Source of the DNA: Deltaproteobacteria bacterium
Lineage (GTDB): Bacteria; Desulfobacterota; Desulfobacteria; Desulfobacterales; Desulfatibacillaceae
Assembly: GCA_016235345.1 (NCBI GenBank)
Contig: JACRLG010000028.1
Location: 319,291 to 383,290 of the forward strand
Length of the DNA stretch: 64,000 nt
Reading direction: 5' to 3'
Part shown: piece by piece, positions 32,896-40,591 of the stretch
Numbering within the stretch: the stretch's first letter is position 1
Layout of the letters: the number at the start of each line of letters is the position of its first letter
The notes under the pieces: generated by a model
Database searches by the model: none
Seen by the model: the letters and a program-made list of their open reading frames with translations, nothing else
What the model was told of the DNA's origin: nothing
Translations under genes and position numbers: made by a program

Positions 32896-33669
32896 TTACG
32901 GCGAAACCGGAACCTGGTACCGCAGCCATGTCACAGGCCCCTTTGATTTCACCCATGAACGTATGCTCTCTGGACCATACTTGGTTTTGGGATTATGGGC
33001 CGTCCACGCTCTTTCATATTCCGCAACATGACCTTTTCCCTTATTGACTCTTTCAACACCAAGAGCAGGATCATATATCAAAACATGCCCCGGCCACTGG
33101 CCGATGTCGCCGGCCTGGGGCTTCTCGCCGGGTTTGAGTTTCCTTAGATATTTGCTCTTGGGAAAATCGTAAGAGCTCAGACGCTCAAGCGGAAAACCCG
33201 CATCGCCGTAAATGGCCCAGGTGGAGCCTGAGCAGTCCGCGCCCTTTTTGCATTTCGCGCCGGGTGAGACATATGGGGTGCCTACCCAGTTTGCCGCTTC
33301 GGCTGTGATTTTTTTTCCCTCAACGGGCGTGATGTCCCTAAAGACCGTTCGCCCCTTGACCGTCGGCTGCGCCGCAACCGCCTTTGGCTTTACGTGGGCG
33401 GCAGGGGCTTTTGGGGCCTGCACTCCGGCCCCGGGAGCCGTCGCGCCCTTGGCCACGGCCGGTTTGGAGGTCGGCTCGGCCATTTTTGGCAAAACGGCCT
33501 TCTGGGGCGGGCTGCCCGGCCCTGCCACAACCGAAGGCGGCTTTACGGCAGGCTGCGCCGAAGGCTTGACAGACGCTCGATCAGGCCATGCCAAAGGCAT
33601 TGCGTCCTTGTAGGCCAAGGGAAGAGCTTCGTTGTTTCCTTCAAACAGGGCCGGGTTGTCGCGCCCCAT
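32896..33669 (-). CDS. NlpC/P60-type cysteine peptidase with Pro/Ala-rich N-terminus
   Basis: A 257-residue protein. Residues 30-110 are Ala/Pro/Lys-rich and look disordered. The C-terminal half is an NlpC/P60 domain: EAANWVGTPYVSPGAKCKKGADCSGSTWAIY holds the nucleophilic Cys (DCSG), and QAGDIGQWPGHVLIYD holds the His. Family members cut peptidoglycan stem peptides. No signal peptide is visible, which is unusual for a housekeeping hydrolase and typical of secreted effectors such as T6SS amidases. It follows a small gene by 9 bases and precedes an exported protein by 36. Whether it is an effector is inference. Confidence 0.75.
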   Translation of the reverse strand: MGRDNPALFEGNNEALPLAYKDAMPLAWPDRASVKPSAQPAVKPPSVVAGPGSPPQKAVLPKMAEPTSKPAVAKGATAPGAGVQAPKAPAAHVKPKAVAAQPTVKGRTVFRDITPVEGKKITAEAANWVGTPYVSPGAKCKKGADCSGSTWAIYGDAGFPLERLSSYDFPKSKYLRKLKPGEKPQAGDIGQWPGHVLIYDPALGVERVNKGKGHVAEYERAWTAHNPKTKYGPESIRSWVKSKGPVTWLRYQVPVSP

Positions 33670-33678
33670 CTTTCCGAT

Positions 33679-34017
33679 TCAGTAACCAGTATACAATGGT
33701 TCGCGGCTTTGTGAAACCCTTTCCACTATGCCCGGAACGATTTTTTCCATCTGCGGGAGGTTTTTTTCGATGACCGTAAAGGCGTCATCCCCCACCATGT
33801 GCGCGAGCCTGTTGACGGTGCGCCTGCCTGCGGGAACCGGGGGCTCCGCTCTTTCACCTCGCAGGATTTTGTCCCGGAACGAACTGAATTCGGGAGGGGA
33901 AAGGTTGGAAACGCGGTTGCCCATCTCGGCCCGGTTCATTATTTTATCGGCGGTTTTTATGAGTTCGTCGAGGAAATTTTCCTTGGGGCCGTGGTTTTTG
34001 ACATCTTTGGGTTTCAT
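33679..34017 (-). CDS. Small uncharacterised protein, first gene of the NlpC/P60 unit
   Basis: A 112-residue protein with a strong ribosome site (CGGAGG about five bases before ATG). The sequence (NFLDELIKTADKIMNR, PPEFSSFRDKILRGE, RLAHMVGDDAFTVIEKNL) looks alpha-helical and mixed in charge. There is no signal peptide and no family assignment. It precedes the NlpC/P60 gene by nine bases, so it may be its adaptor, chaperone or partner. An ORF on the same strand ending at 34017-34208 overlaps its start and was not accepted. Confidence 0.55.
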   Translation of the reverse strand: MKPKDVKNHGPKENFLDELIKTADKIMNRAEMGNRVSNLSPPEFSSFRDKILRGERAEPPVPAGRRTVNRLAHMVGDDAFTVIEKNLPQMEKIVPGIVERVSQSREPLYTGY

Positions 34018-34356
34018 TAACGCCTCCGAATTTTTGCCGTCCTGGTTTTCCCGAAAGGAGCGAAAGGCTCGGACGCTCCCTGATTCCTCCCCATATTTTT
34101 TTGCGGGCCTTTATCTTTATGACCGGCCTTGAGTCCCTTTTTGGAAATTTGAAGCCGGGAATTTTCCGCAGACCCCCAAAGCGGCGCAGCCAGGGTGATT
34201 CGTTTCATACCCCGGCGGAACGGGCGGCGGCTTTTTCGACTCTTCTGTGACGGGAATTACACTCGGATTGAAATTCCGTTCATTGACGAATGGATGTTCC
34301 GGTCTTATTTTTATAAATGTGGCAAACAGAAAATCAAAAATTCAAGGAGGTCTGAA

Positions 34357-35013
34357 ATGTCCAAAAGAATGATTCGCGGAATCGTTGCCCTTGTGGTCCT
34401 CGCCTTTCTCGCCGTCGGTTGCGCAAGCGGGGGCAAGTACGAAAAAACAGGCAAGGGCGCGGCTGTCGGAGCCGGAACCGGAGCGGTTCTCGGGGCCATC
34501 ATCGGCTCCACCCAGGGGGAAATGGGCAAGGGCGCAGTGATCGGGGCGGCGGCAGGGGCGGCGGTGGGAACGGCCGTGGGGTACAACATGGACAAACAGG
34601 CCAAGGAGCTGGCCCAGATACCCAACACCCAGGTAGAGCAGACCGCGCCTGACAGGATTGTCGTGACCATGAAGGATTCCATCCTGTTCGCAACGAACTC
34701 CTCCACCCTGGTCCCTGCTTCACAGGCCACCTTGAAGCAGATCGCCGAAGTAATGGTGAAGTACCCGGACACCAGCATGATCGTGAAGGGCCACACCGAC
34801 TCGGTGGGCTCCGACGACTACAACCTGAAGCTCTCCGAGTCGAGGGCGGGCGTGGTGAAGAACTTCCTCATCGGCGAGGGCGTGGTGGCGGGCCGCATCA
34901 CCTCCATAGGCTACGGCGAGAGCGTGCCGGTTGCCGACAACAACACCGAGGCCGGGCGGGCGTCCAACCGCAGGGTGGAGATAGAGGTGAAGCCCTCTCC
35001 CGCCCAGGGCTGA
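34357..35013 (+). CDS. OmpA-family outer-membrane lipoprotein (YiaD-like)
   Basis: A 218-residue lipoprotein. ATG 34357 has AAGGAGG immediately before it; upstream in-frame codons lack this. The signal MSKRMIRGIVALVVLAFLAVGC ends in a lipobox with Cys 22. Residues 30-75 form a glycine zipper (GAAVGAGTGAVLGAIIG). The C-terminal OmpA domain reads SILFATNSSTLVPAS, KGHTDSVGSDDYNLKLSESRA and ASNRRVEIEV, with the diaminopimelate-binding Asp and Arg. This is close to YiaD/Pal-type proteins that tie the outer membrane to peptidoglycan. It stands alone, with a terminator at 35041-35080. Confidence 0.88.
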   Translation: MSKRMIRGIVALVVLAFLAVGCASGGKYEKTGKGAAVGAGTGAVLGAIIGSTQGEMGKGAVIGAAAGAAVGTAVGYNMDKQAKELAQIPNTQVEQTAPDRIVVTMKDSILFATNSSTLVPASQATLKQIAEVMVKYPDTSMIVKGHTDSVGSDDYNLKLSESRAGVVKNFLIGEGVVAGRITSIGYGESVPVADNNTEAGRASNRRVEIEVKPSPAQG

Positions 35014-35040
35014 TCACCGTTTTGACGTGAAACAACGAAG

Positions 35041-35080
35041 GCCCGCCGACCGGTTTCATGCCGGAAGGCGGGCTTTTTTT
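35041..35080 (+). terminator. Rho-independent terminator after the OmpA lipoprotein gene
   Basis: GCCCGCC and GGCGGGC with inner ACCGG/CCGG pair around TTTCATG, followed by seven T. Confidence 0.85.
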
Positions 35081-35170
35081 GTTGCGCGCCCCAACCATTC
35101 TCCGTGATATGTCAGTCTTTGGGCTTGTATTCACGCCCGATCACCGGGTATTATTCATCTTTCAGAATTT

Positions 35171-35965
35171 ATGCAGGCTGTCGGGGGCTGTTTTTTTGGG
35201 CGGGTTGATGGGTTCATTGAACTATTGAAAGACATCGCCGTGAAAATATCCGAAAAAGCGGGCACTGCCGCCCATTACGTGGAAAAGTACCTGTTTTCCC
35301 TATATTTTGCCATAATGGCGGCCAGGGGCCTTTACACGATCTATAAAAACGGGTGGTGGCATTCGGTGATCGGTTGGTGGGGAAGGGACTGGACAAGGGT
35401 ATGGGTGGCCGGTTACAGCCTGTCCTCAGAGATGCTCCTGGTGATTTTCAACATTATGGTGGGGGTTTTCCTGATAAGGGCCGGAAAGCCCCAAAGGGGC
35501 CCGGAGAACCTGAAGGAGCTCATCATCCCCTTTGCCGCGACTTTTTTTTACGTGGCCTACAGCGGGCTTCCGGCCATTTTCCCGGCCTTCGCCCTCAATA
35601 ACCCCATTCCGGCCTCGGCCCGCTGGCAGGTGATGATTTTGGCCTGCGTCCTGGTACTTTGCGGGCTTTTCCTCAATATTTTCAGCCTTTATCACTTGCG
35701 CAAAAGTTTCGCCGTTTTCGTGCAGGTGAAGGAAATCGTGTTTTCCGGGCCTTACGCGTACATACGGCACCCCATGTACACCAGCCACCTCTTAATGGCG
35801 GCGGGGCTGGTGCTCTCCCGCTTCTCCCCGGCGCTTTTCGCCGTGTTCCTCATCCACGCAGGTCTTCTGGCTTACCGCGCCCGGCTGGAGGAGGCCGCCC
35901 TGGCGGCCCATGACCCGAAATACGCCGAGCATATTAAGCGCACGGGCTTCCTCATTCCAATGTAG
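35171..35965 (+). CDS. Isoprenylcysteine carboxyl methyltransferase-like membrane protein
   Basis: A 264-residue membrane protein with about six hydrophobic segments. The C-terminal third contains FSGPYAYIRHPMYTSHLLMAAG and ARLEEAALAAHDPKYAEHIKRTGF, the SAM-binding signature of ICMT/PEMT-like methyltransferases (RHPxY, then E-E). Bacterial members methylate lipids or isoprenoids, but most are uncharacterised. No ribosome site is obvious before ATG 35171, so an internal GTG near 35240 cannot be ruled out. A hairpin repeat begins right after its stop. The acyltransferase gene lies convergent. Confidence 0.8.
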   Translation: MQAVGGCFFGRVDGFIELLKDIAVKISEKAGTAAHYVEKYLFSLYFAIMAARGLYTIYKNGWWHSVIGWWGRDWTRVWVAGYSLSSEMLLVIFNIMVGVFLIRAGKPQRGPENLKELIIPFAATFFYVAYSGLPAIFPAFALNNPIPASARWQVMILACVLVLCGLFLNIFSLYHLRKSFAVFVQVKEIVFSGPYAYIRHPMYTSHLLMAAGLVLSRFSPALFAVFLIHAGLLAYRARLEEAALAAHDPKYAEHIKRTGFLIPM

Positions 35966-36078
35966 CCGCCCGTCTAAAAACGCGAATCGCTGTGTCAGGC
36001 TTCAAAGCCAATTCCGTCACGTACATTTAGTACGCGTGACTCTTGGCTTTTCGCCAACCTTAGCGCTTCATCGCCCAA
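35966..36078. repeat. Stop-abutting hairpin repeat, copy 6
   Basis: Begins at the base after the methyltransferase stop. The inner arms CAAAGCCAATTCCGTCACGTAC and GTACGCGTGACTCTTGGCTTTT are the same type as copies 7-9. The outer right arm is partly lost (CGCTTCATCGCCC). Confidence 0.75.
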
Positions 36079-36119
36079 GTTCAAATTGATATCCAGGCTT
36101 CCCATCCAAAGGAAGAAGG

Positions 36120-37010
36120 TCACCCCCCCAACAGGGCCGAAAGCTCGCGGTCCTTTTCATTCCACAGGTCGTTCAGCCACACCTGGAAGCTCTCCCGGAA
36201 GGCTTCGTCGTTGAAATAATCCCCCGTCATCCGCCCGTTCACCGGGATTGTGGAAACCTTCACCCGTATCAGGTCAACCCTGCCGCACATGAAATCCCAG
36301 AAGCTCTTTTTGCCGTGCGGGTAAGCTATGGTGACGTTGACCAGGGCGTCCAGGTGCTCGCCCATTGCGCCCAGCACGAAGGCCACCCCGCCCGCCTTGG
36401 GCCGCAGAAGGCCCGCGTGGGGGGATTCCTGCCTCCTGTGCTTTTCCGGGGTGAAGCGGGTGCCTTCCACGAAATTCATGATGGAAACGGGGATTTTTTT
36501 GAACTTCATGCAGGCCTTGCGGGTGGTTTCCAGGTCTTTCCCTGCAAGGTGCGGATTTTTCTTCAAAAAAGAGGCCGAATAGCGCTTCATGAAGGGAAAA
36601 TCCAGGGCCCACCACGCAAAACCCAGAAGCGGGACCCAGATCAGCTCCTTTTTGAGGAAAAACTTCAGGAAGGGAATCTTTTTGTAGAAGATGGTCTGCA
36701 GGACCAGGATGTCCGTCCATGACTGGTGGTTCGAGACCACCAGGTACCAGCGGTTGTTTTCAAGGCCGGAAAGGCCCTCCACGTCCCAGGTCACGCGGTT
36801 CACGAGGCGCGTGGACAGGGCGTTTATGCCCACCCATCTTTCCGCCAGCCATTTCAGGACCACCGTGCAAAGGTCCCGCCACCCGGTGACCGGAATTATC
36901 ATCTTCAAAAACGAGACGATGAGTATGGCCAGAAAACACCACAGGGTGTTGAAAAAATAGAGCAGCACCAGGATGCAGCCCCTAAGGGTTGCTGGAAGAA
37001 ATTGAAGCAT
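36120..37010 (-). CDS. PlsC-like acyltransferase (YihG type)
   Basis: A 296-residue membrane-bound acyltransferase. The N-terminal segment (ILVLLYFFNTLWCFLAILIV) anchors it. Motifs of the AGPAT family follow: VVSNHQSWTDILVL (HX4D), then NFVEGTRFTPEKHRRQ (EGTR), with PLLGFAWWALDFPFMKR between. Length and motif spacing fit the YihG/PlsC-like group that modifies lysophosphatidic acid or similar lipids. It stands alone, convergent with the methyltransferase gene; both act on lipids in families known. All catalytic residues appear present. Confidence 0.85.
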   Translation of the reverse strand: MLQFLPATLRGCILVLLYFFNTLWCFLAILIVSFLKMIIPVTGWRDLCTVVLKWLAERWVGINALSTRLVNRVTWDVEGLSGLENNRWYLVVSNHQSWTDILVLQTIFYKKIPFLKFFLKKELIWVPLLGFAWWALDFPFMKRYSASFLKKNPHLAGKDLETTRKACMKFKKIPVSIMNFVEGTRFTPEKHRRQESPHAGLLRPKAGGVAFVLGAMGEHLDALVNVTIAYPHGKKSFWDFMCGRVDLIRVKVSTIPVNGRMTGDYFNDEAFRESFQVWLNDLWNEKDRELSALLGG

Positions 37011-37215
37011 GTGGAAAGACCCTTTCCGATGGTGTCACCATAAAAGACGGTCGCAGGCTGGCTGCAGTGGACGCCCTGCGCCGGGTTTCGCGTTCTCGCG
37101 CTTGGTTAAAGGGCCTGATTACCAGAATTAGCCGTGTTGGGGAGCGGGGAAAGGGGCTTTTACAATTGTTTTACAGGCGAACGCTTGAAACGGAACAGGG
37201 GCTTTCCGGGGACCT

Positions 37216-37602
37216 TCACCATATTCTTTTTACGCCGTAACTATCGAACATGTTGTCCTTGCCCACTATGGCGATGTCGTCCGCCAGCGCCTGGGCAATA
37301 ATCAGGCGATCAAACGGGTCGCGGTGATAAAATGGCAGGATTGCCACTCGTGCACAGTGGGCCATTGAAATCGGCAACAGTGAAAAATCGTTGGCGGTCA
37401 ACTGTTCTTCCCAGAAATCCTTAAAAGGGACCGGCAGGGCGTATTTTCCCAAGCTAATCTTGATGGCCGTTTCCCAAAAGCTTGCGGGACTTATAAACAC
37501 AGGCCCGTCCGTGGAGATGACAGTTTCTTTTGCATTGGCGCTCAATCTGGGATCATCGAGAATAAACCACAGGAGAGTATGCGTATCAAGCAACAGATTC
37601 AT
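37216..37602 (-). CDS. vapC: PIN-domain toxin (VapC-like)
   Basis: A 128-residue PIN ribonuclease of VapC type. It carries the first acidic residue in LLLDTHTLLWF (Asp 6), a second at WETAIKISLGKY (Glu near 44), the FYHRDPFDRLIIAQAL block with Asp residues (94-98) and the end AIVGKDNMFDSYGV. These are the Mg-binding acidic positions of a PIN site. The start codon overlaps the antitoxin stop by one base (TAATG), so the two are coupled. Target RNA unknown; tRNA cleavage is usual for the family. Confidence 0.88.
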   Translation of the reverse strand: MNLLLDTHTLLWFILDDPRLSANAKETVISTDGPVFISPASFWETAIKISLGKYALPVPFKDFWEEQLTANDFSLLPISMAHCARVAILPFYHRDPFDRLIIAQALADDIAIVGKDNMFDSYGVKRIW

Positions 37603-37823
37603 TACATGTAATCCTTGAAATCGTCCAGGTGTCCGGCATCTTCCGAGACCACCCGGAGAATCCCCTTGGCGCTGCCCGGACTACGTTTTTCCCTGGCCGG
37701 GTCGGCCTCTTTCGGCAAATAGACAAGCAGCCGGGCGTGCTTGCCAAAGGCGTGATGAAATTCCTCCGGGAGGCAAATGACGCCGTTTTGGCCTATGTGT
37801 GTTTCAATTTCTATGGGCTGCAT
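37602..37823 (-). CDS. Antitoxin partner of the PIN toxin
   Basis: A 73-residue protein from ATG 37823 with CCAGGAGG upstream; an earlier ATG at 37871 lacks this. Its N-terminus QPIEIETHIGQNGVICLPEEFHHAF is an AbrB/MazE-like swapped-hairpin opening. The C-terminus, SEDAGHLDDFKDYM, is acidic and probably wraps the toxin. It directly precedes the PIN toxin gene with a one-base overlap. It would neutralise the toxin and repress the operon; no operator was identified. Confidence 0.8.
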   Translation of the reverse strand: MQPIEIETHIGQNGVICLPEEFHHAFGKHARLLVYLPKEADPAREKRSPGSAKGILRVVSEDAGHLDDFKDYM

Positions 37824-37964
37824 GGATGCCTCCTGGCTTGGCGAGGAATAATTTCCTTCGGCTTTCCTCATAATCAGTATTTATCACGTCCCGATGTATT
37901 CTTCAATCGTAAAGCCCCTGCCGGAAAGCATTGGAAATTGGGGCGGCGCGGATCGGAGCCGGAA

Positions 37965-39407
37965 TCAATCCTCCTTCTTAACCCTTATGGTGACCATCAC
38001 AACCGGGGCCTTGCCGCCGGAAAAGCGAAGGTCCGCCGGAACCTGCAAGGCCGGTTCGAGAACGGTGGTCGTGCTGATGCGGGAAAGATCGATGGGCGCG
38101 GTGGCGATCTTGGACCGCTTTTTCCCCTTTTTGGGGGCCAGCACCGTGACCTCGGCGGGCATGGCCCTGGCCGATACCAGCCGGTAGCCCCTGGGCAGCT
38201 TGCCGGTAAGGTCCACGTCCACCGGAACCTTGGTGGGCCGCAAGCGAAAGGCCGAAAGGGTGAGCGAGCCCGGCTTTATGTTTTCGATGGAAAGGCTCGT
38301 GGGTATTTTCATCAGGCTTTTTGACAGCACCAGCTTCTGCTCGCCCTCGCGTATGTCCGCCAAGTCCATGGAAATTTTGAGGTCCGAGGAATCAAGGAGC
38401 GCGAAGGCCTGGCGGGGCCCGGAAAGATAGACCTGGGCCTCGGTGGACGAGGAGGACTCGATCACCCAGTCGGAGGCCAGGTTCCTGTATTCGATGGGGA
38501 AAACGAATTCACGGCTGACCACGTCCCTCTGGAGCCCGAACACCAGCCACAGGACCATCGCAAGGGCAAGGGCTGCGGCCTTTTCCCGGAAACGCTCCTG
38601 GAACCAGCCGGTGAGCCTCTTGCGCTTTTTCCTGGGAACCAGGTCGGCGCAGTAGCTTTCCAGGATGTCGGCCAGTTGGTTTGGGTCATCCAATCGCTCA
38701 ATGCTTCCGTCACGGGCGATGGATATGCACCCGCGCTCCTCGGAAACCACCACGCACAGGGCGTCGCAGACCTCCGAAAGGCCCAGGGCGGCGGTGTGCC
38801 TAAGGCCCATCAGGCCGAAGTCCCTGGCGCGGGAGGAAAGGGGGAGCTGGCAGGCGAAGCGGCTTATGCGGCCCCTGTCGATTATGACGGCCCCGTCGTG
38901 GCCCACCGAGTGCGGGTCGAAGATGCTTTCGAGTATCGCCTCGCTTACTTCCCCCGAAAGGGGTGCCCCGCCGGACAAATGCCTTCCTATGGGGTCCCGG
39001 CCCTGGATCACCAGAAGCGCACCGATGCGCCGCCCGGCGAGCCTTGCCGCAGTCTGGCAGATGGCCTGGATGGACGAGTCTGCGCCCTGGTTTTCCCTTA
39101 TGTCGGAAAAGCCCTTCCAGGTGGCTATGCGCTCGAAGAAGCGGCGTATCTCCTCCTGGAAGATCACCACCATCGCCACCACCAGAACGGTGAAAAAACC
39201 CTGGAGCACCAGGGCCGTGAGGTACATCTGAAAGGACCGGCTTAAAAGATAGATGATCCCCATGAGCGCTATGCCCATGAGCACGAAGCGGCTGGTGGTG
39301 ACTGAAAACCACATCCAGATGGCGTAGATGAGAACCGCGATGAACAGGATATCGAACAGGTCCGCCACCCTGAAACTCTGAAACACGCTTGCCACAAGCT
39401 CTAACAT
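37965..39407 (-). CDS. cdaA: Diadenylate cyclase fused to YbbR repeats (CdaA-CdaR fusion)
   Basis: A 480-residue membrane protein making c-di-AMP. Residues 15-85 have three hydrophobic segments, as in CdaA. The DAC domain (about 90-230) holds GHDGAVIID (DGA, 171-173) and GLRHTAALGLSEV, the latter corresponding to GTRHRAA of CdaA with RHR read as RHT. A second hydrophobic segment lies at about 277-293 (ALALAMVLWLVFGL), then YbbR-like repeats follow (KISMDLADIREGEQ, PTKVPVDVDLTGKLP). In Firmicutes CdaR is a separate YbbR protein beside CdaA; here they are one chain. A hairpin repeat lies 26 bases upstream. Confidence 0.88.
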   Translation of the reverse strand: MLELVASVFQSFRVADLFDILFIAVLIYAIWMWFSVTTSRFVLMGIALMGIIYLLSRSFQMYLTALVLQGFFTVLVVAMVVIFQEEIRRFFERIATWKGFSDIRENQGADSSIQAICQTAARLAGRRIGALLVIQGRDPIGRHLSGGAPLSGEVSEAILESIFDPHSVGHDGAVIIDRGRISRFACQLPLSSRARDFGLMGLRHTAALGLSEVCDALCVVVSEERGCISIARDGSIERLDDPNQLADILESYCADLVPRKKRKRLTGWFQERFREKAAALALAMVLWLVFGLQRDVVSREFVFPIEYRNLASDWVIESSSSTEAQVYLSGPRQAFALLDSSDLKISMDLADIREGEQKLVLSKSLMKIPTSLSIENIKPGSLTLSAFRLRPTKVPVDVDLTGKLPRGYRLVSARAMPAEVTVLAPKKGKKRSKIATAPIDLSRISTTTVLEPALQVPADLRFSGGKAPVVMVTIRVKKED

Positions 39408-39432
39408 GTTTTTTTCCGCGTCTGCCGGTTAG

Positions 39433-39555
39433 CAGGCTGTCGAAAAACGCGATCCGCTGTGTTGTGCATCAAAGCCAATTCCGTCACGTACTTTTAGTAC
39501 GCTTGACTCATTGGCTTTTCGCACGCCTTGCGGCTCATCGTTTTTCATCAGCCTG
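39433..39555. repeat. Hairpin repeat, copy 7 (upstream of cdaA)
   Basis: CAGGCTGTCGAAAAACGCGA and CATCGTTTTTCATCAGCCTG form the outer arms, with AAAGCCAATTCC and TTGGCTTTTCG inside. It lies before a start codon, not after a stop, unlike most copies. Confidence 0.85.
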
Positions 39556-40020
39556 CATGACTGGTGTCTTTCAACAGGTTGTTAGGTTCGGGTCCGATAA
39601 GTCCCGGAAAAGACGATACCAGATTTTTCCCCGCGAAAAAAGCTCCGTCCGACAAATTTCGTCTTGATGAATGGCAGTGTCAATACTCGATCTTTGACAT
39701 GGTGGTACCAAATATTATTTTTGTCGGGCCAAGTGGGTCATTTGGAACCAAAACGGGGCAAAGTGGGCGGCACTGGGCGCAAATGAACCACTTTGGGTAA
39801 TAATGTGCCTGTTCGCACATGTGTAATCTTATCTGTTCGGCCTATAAATGCCAGACAAACTTATAAGCCCGGACGACGGGGGCGAATTTTGCGGTTAAAG
39901 TTGAGCCAGAAAATGATTCCGGTTCCTTTCCCAACCATTCGACCTCACTTTTTCCGGTATTTGAAGCAGGCAAGTCCGCCACGGGGCGGAACCGGAACAA
40001 CCTCTTTGGGATGAACGGCG
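39556..40020. other. Intergenic region with possible IS-end remnant
   Basis: No gene is supported. At about 39729-39796 CCAAGTGGGTCATTTG and CAAATGAACCACTTTGG are imperfect inverted repeats flanking about 36 bases, with a further CAAAGTGGGC between. Such AAGTGG-type repeats recall ends of IS21-like elements, so this may be a scar. The rest is unassigned. Confidence 0.4.
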
Positions 40021-40476
40021 ATGAAACGCGATGAAACAGAATCCTTTGAGCCGGTCATCCTGAAAAACGGGCTCTTGGTCCAGCGCCGGAAGGGGGCGGG
40101 AATGGTACAGGAATATGCTCTTTTGGCCGGGCTTTGCGGGATGGGCGTCATGGTGGGGGCCGGGGCCTCATTCACGGGCTTGGGCGGCGGCTTCCTGATG
40201 GTCCCGCTCCTTCTGGCCCTGGGCTACTCGCCCCAGGAGGCCGTGGGCACAAGTTTCGTGGCCATTCTGATGATAGCCTGCTCGGCCCTCATGGCCCATT
40301 CCAGGGGGGGCGAGGCCGGGATCGACTTCCGGGCGGGCATTCTCCTGGGCCTTGGCGGAATAATAGGCGCACAGTTCGGGGCGCGTTTTCTGGGCGAGGT
40401 TTCGGCCTTAAGCTTCAAGAAAATCTTCGCCTGCGTTCTTTTCGCCATTGCAATCTGGATGTTGGGAAAGAAATGA
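40021..40476 (+). CDS. Small TSUP/TauE-SafE-family membrane protein (half-size)
   Basis: A 151-residue protein from ATG 40021; ATG 40102 (124 residues) is equally possible since GGGGGCGGGA precedes it and the membrane part begins there. It has about four hydrophobic segments with the TSUP motif GAGASFTGLGGGFLMVPLLLALGYSPQEAVGTSF and a second GAQFGAR near the end. It is half the length of a full anion exporter, as in other small TSUP proteins that may dimerise. The family transports sulfite, sulfoacetate or related anions; the substrate here is unknown. It stands alone, 115 bases before the radical SAM fusion gene. Confidence 0.75.
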   Translation: MKRDETESFEPVILKNGLLVQRRKGAGMVQEYALLAGLCGMGVMVGAGASFTGLGGGFLMVPLLLALGYSPQEAVGTSFVAILMIACSALMAHSRGGEAGIDFRAGILLGLGGIIGAQFGARFLGEVSALSFKKIFACVLFAIAIWMLGKK

Positions 40477-40591
40477 CGCCCCTTTAGCCGGAATGGCGGC
40501 ATGGAAAACCGCTCCGCTCAGGGACGGATCGGGCGTTTCGGCCTCAAAATTTTTACTTATGTAAAATTTTATCAACCTTTGGAGGATGGCC

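Noticed and set aside
34017..34208. 63-residue minus-strand ORF
   Set aside because: It shares its end with the start of the small NlpC-unit gene, has no good ribosome site and its composition is not protein-like.
37011..37215. 205-bp gap between acyltransferase and PIN toxin genes
   Set aside because: No protein-like frame, repeat or clear terminator; left unannotated.
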